From Idiomarina sp. (GTDB lineage: Bacteria; Pseudomonadota; Gammaproteobacteria; Enterobacterales; Alteromonadaceae): a stretch of 35,968 bases of DNA. Location of the stretch: positions 1 to 35,968 of the forward strand of contig JAFIFH010000061.1 in assembly GCA_020832105.1 (NCBI GenBank), in the 5' to 3' direction. Below, one piece after another: positions 34,461 to 35,968 of this stretch. The notes below the pieces were generated by a model. It was not told where the DNA came from. It searched no databases and saw only the letters and a program-made list of their open reading frames with translations. The first letter of the stretch is position 1, and each line of letters opens with the position of its first letter. The position numbers and the translations under genes are program-made.

Positions 34461-35041
34461 GACAATGACACCAGACCGCTAAAGCCCATAAAGGCGAGGG
34501 ACATCAAACCAGCGGTAATCATGCCGATGGCAGCACCCCGAAATGGTACTGGTACGTCGGCAGCAGCCAGGCGCTCGCGCAATGCGGAAAACAGAATCAG
34601 CACCAGAGAAAAACCAAGTGCAGCGCCAAAGCCGAAGACAATTGATTGCATAAAGCTATGTTGTTCATTAACGTTGAGTAATGCTACACCAAGTACTGCG
34701 CAGTTCGAGGTGATTAACGGCAGGAAAATACCCAATAGCCGATACAGTGTCGGACTGGTCTTATGAACCACCATTTCAGTAAATTGTACGACCACGGCGA
34801 TGACAAGAATAAAGCTTAAGGTGCGCAGTGCCATCAAATCGAAAGGCTGTAAAATGTAGGTATTGACCAGGTAGCTGCTTACCGACGCAAGGGTCAACAC
34901 GAAGGTCGTTGCTGCCGACATGCCGATGGCGGTTTCTAGTCTATTGGACACGCCCATGAACGGGCACAGTCCGAGAAACTGCACCAGTACAAAGTTGTTC
35001 ACCAGCACCGTGGCGATTAATAACACAAGATAGTCAGTCAT
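34457..35041 (-). CDS. rsxA: Electron transport complex subunit RsxA/RnfA
   Basis: A 194-residue six-helix inner-membrane protein, the length of E. coli RsxA (193). Conserved sequences are [19 protein letters not shown] and [21 protein letters not shown], each with a cysteine for the intramembrane cluster. The start [15 protein letters not shown] at 35041 is the family start; the frame extends to 35119 but the extra 26 residues are unrelated. First gene of rsxABCDGE-nth; its promoter must lie between here and the divergent PAP2 gene. Confidence 0.95.
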   Translation of the reverse strand: MTDYLVLLIATVLVNNFVLVQFLGLCPFMGVSNRLETAIGMSAATTFVLTLASVSSYLVNTYILQPFDLMALRTLSFILVIAVVVQFTEMVVHKTSPTLYRLLGIFLPLITSNCAVLGVALLNVNEQHSFMQSIVFGFGAALGFSLVLILFSALRERLAAADVPVPFRGAAIGMITAGLMSLAFMGFSGLVSLS

Positions 35042-35215
35042 TGAGATCCACGTGTCTGAAGTCAGCCCCACAAAACATTTAAATGGCTGTATATTATCGG
35101 GGTTTCGGCGGCCAGACACAACTCTTAGGGCGTGACTCTCGTCAAATGAGGGCGCTTTACGCTATGATGGACTGTAAGCTGTGCTTTGCAGCATGATTAT
35201 TAGACAGGAGAGTGA

Positions 35216-35746
35216 ATGACCAGCATCTTCGAAAGTATTCGTCGAATGGACGAATTTACTTTTTATTGGTTATTCCGTTTCACCAGGTTGTGGCGCGATA
35301 GCCGCATGGCAATCTGGATGTCGCGTAGTGGCGATGGGCCTTATTATGCGGCTCTTGCCGGGGTTATGGCACTGGCCACTGTCGAAGGCAGTCTCATTTT
35401 TTTGCAGCGCGCGCTGATTGGTTTTGCGATTGAGCTGCCGGTCTATTGGTGGCTGAAGAATACCCTGCGAAGGGCGAGACCAGCATTAGAGCGGCTCTCG
35501 TTTCGCCCGGTGATTACCCCTGCAGATCGGTTTAGTTTTCCCTCTGGTCATTCAACTGCGGCGTTTTTATTTGCCGGCCTTGCGGCGGTGAGCTTTCCTG
35601 CCTGGGCCATGGTGTTTTATATCTGGGCCAGCCTGGTCGCATTATCGCGGGTCGCGCTCGGCGTGCATTTCCCCTCTGATATTTTAGCTGGTGCCCTGTT
35701 GGGCTCCGGCATCGCCTATTTCACTCTGCAATTACCAATAGCGTAG
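35216..35746 (+). CDS. PAP2 family membrane phosphatase
   Basis: A 176-residue integral membrane protein with the complete acid phosphatase signature: KNTLRRARP (81-89, K-x6-RP), PSGH (109-112) and SRVALGVHFPSD (144-155, SR-x5-H-x3-D). Several hydrophobic segments place the active site at the outer face of the inner membrane. Relatives hydrolyse undecaprenyl pyrophosphate or phospholipid phosphates; the exact substrate cannot be told. The last codons and the stop TAG lie inside a REP-like repeat. AGGAG lies a few bases before the ATG. Confidence 0.9.
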   Translation: MTSIFESIRRMDEFTFYWLFRFTRLWRDSRMAIWMSRSGDGPYYAALAGVMALATVEGSLIFLQRALIGFAIELPVYWWLKNTLRRARPALERLSFRPVITPADRFSFPSGHSTAAFLFAGLAAVSFPAWAMVFYIWASLVALSRVALGVHFPSDILAGALLGSGIAYFTLQLPIA

Positions 35747-35848
35747 GTCAGGCTGCGCCTGACGGTGCGCTATGGTTAACGTCATCCGTAGGTCAGGCTG
35801 CGCCTGACGGTGCACAATGGTTAACGTCAGGCAAAGCCTGACCTACGA
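35742..35848. repeat. REP-like repeat cluster (two direct copies and one inverted)
   Basis: CGTAGGTCAGGCTGCGCCT followed by GACGGTGC occurs at 35742-35768 and again at 35787-35813, spaced 45 bp, with the linker TATGGTTAACGTCA partly repeated too. GTCAGGC-AAA-GCCTGACCTACG at 35826-35847 is the same unit in opposite orientation. The arms match those at 24.69-24.80 kb. Confidence 0.9.
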
Positions 35849-35922
35849 CGGATCGCAAAAAATACCGATGAAGGCATCAGCACGTTTATTAAATTCAAAC
35901 AGGGGGTGAAGCTAAATAAAGA

Positions 35923-35968
35923 TGGCTCCCCAGGTTGGATTCGAACCAACGACACATGGATTAACAGT
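35923..35968 (-). tRNA. tRNA-Asn (GUU), 3' part, truncated by window edge
   Basis: Read on the minus strand the end of the window gives an anticodon loop CTGTTAA with anticodon GTT (35966-35964), a T-arm GTTGG-TTCGAAT-CCAAC and a 3' end GGGGAGCCA with encoded CCA (35925-35923). Only the half from the anticodon loop to the 3' end is inside the window. Confidence 0.92.

Noticed and set aside
35742-35848. Possible CRISPR array
   Set aside because: Only two direct copies, each unit itself a palindrome, one further copy inverted, and the linker is partly repeated instead of unique.

Overview
The window looks like a chromosomal core region of a marine-type gammaproteobacterium of the Alteromonadales. 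Idiomarinaceae is my best guess, but that is inference from gene content and not from a search. The supporting gene set is a polar-flagellum MotY, an RsxABCDGE-nth block, a PspF/PspA/Sap block in the same order as in enterobacteria, a TyrR-type regulator beside a complete phenylalanine/tyrosine degradation route up to fumarylacetoacetate hydrolase, and several amino-acid and peptide uptake or breakdown genes. No prophage, insertion sequence, CRISPR array, toxin-antitoxin or defence gene is visible. The only non-coding elements that look mobile-like are small dispersed palindromic repeats at 24.58-24.83 kb and 35.74-35.85 kb.

Layout. 0-1.4 kb: end of a CinA/PncC gene, then recA behind a textbook LexA-controlled promoter; no recX follows. 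1.7-4.2 kb: a DUF885 lipoprotein peptidase and a PPP-family phosphatase. 4.2-6.6 kb: divergent EAL-HDOD protein and RssA-like patatin protein. 6.6-8.2 kb: proline/Na+ symporter PutP. 8.3-14.8 kb: minus-strand pspF-sapABCDF, all genes overlapping or abutting, so probably one transcript. 15.0-16.5 kb: pspABC, reading away from pspF, with a clear enhancer (two PspF sites), IHF site and sigma-54 promoter candidate between them. 16.6-24.5 kb: methionine gamma-lyase, phhA-phhB, tyrR, then hpd-hmgA-fah, all on the plus strand. 24.8-26.8 kb: redox genes sodB, grxD and a 2-Cys peroxiredoxin. 26.9-28.7 kb: rnt and divergent motY with a sigma-28 promoter. 28.7-35.0 kb: minus-strand rsxABCDGE-nth with 1-11 nt overlaps throughout. 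35.2-35.7 kb: a PAP2 phosphatase. The window ends inside a tRNA-Asn gene on the minus strand.

How it fits together. PhhA (phenylalanine to tyrosine) with PhhB (pterin recycling) feeds tyrosine into transamination, then Hpd, HmgA and Fah; maleylacetoacetate isomerase is not in the window. TyrR-box-like sequences (G-N14-C inside TGTA/TACA arms) lie before phhA, before tyrR itself and as a pair before hpd, so TyrR probably controls the whole route and itself. PspF controls pspABC and, because sapA starts one nucleotide after the pspF stop, its expression is probably tied to the Sap peptide/polyamine ABC transporter. No undescribed system is evident. The best items for a second look are the cis-regulatory arrangements (TyrR boxes, the perfect 18-bp palindrome before hpd, the PspF/IHF/sigma-54 region, the motY sigma-28 promoter), the pspF-sap coupling, and the two related repeat clusters.
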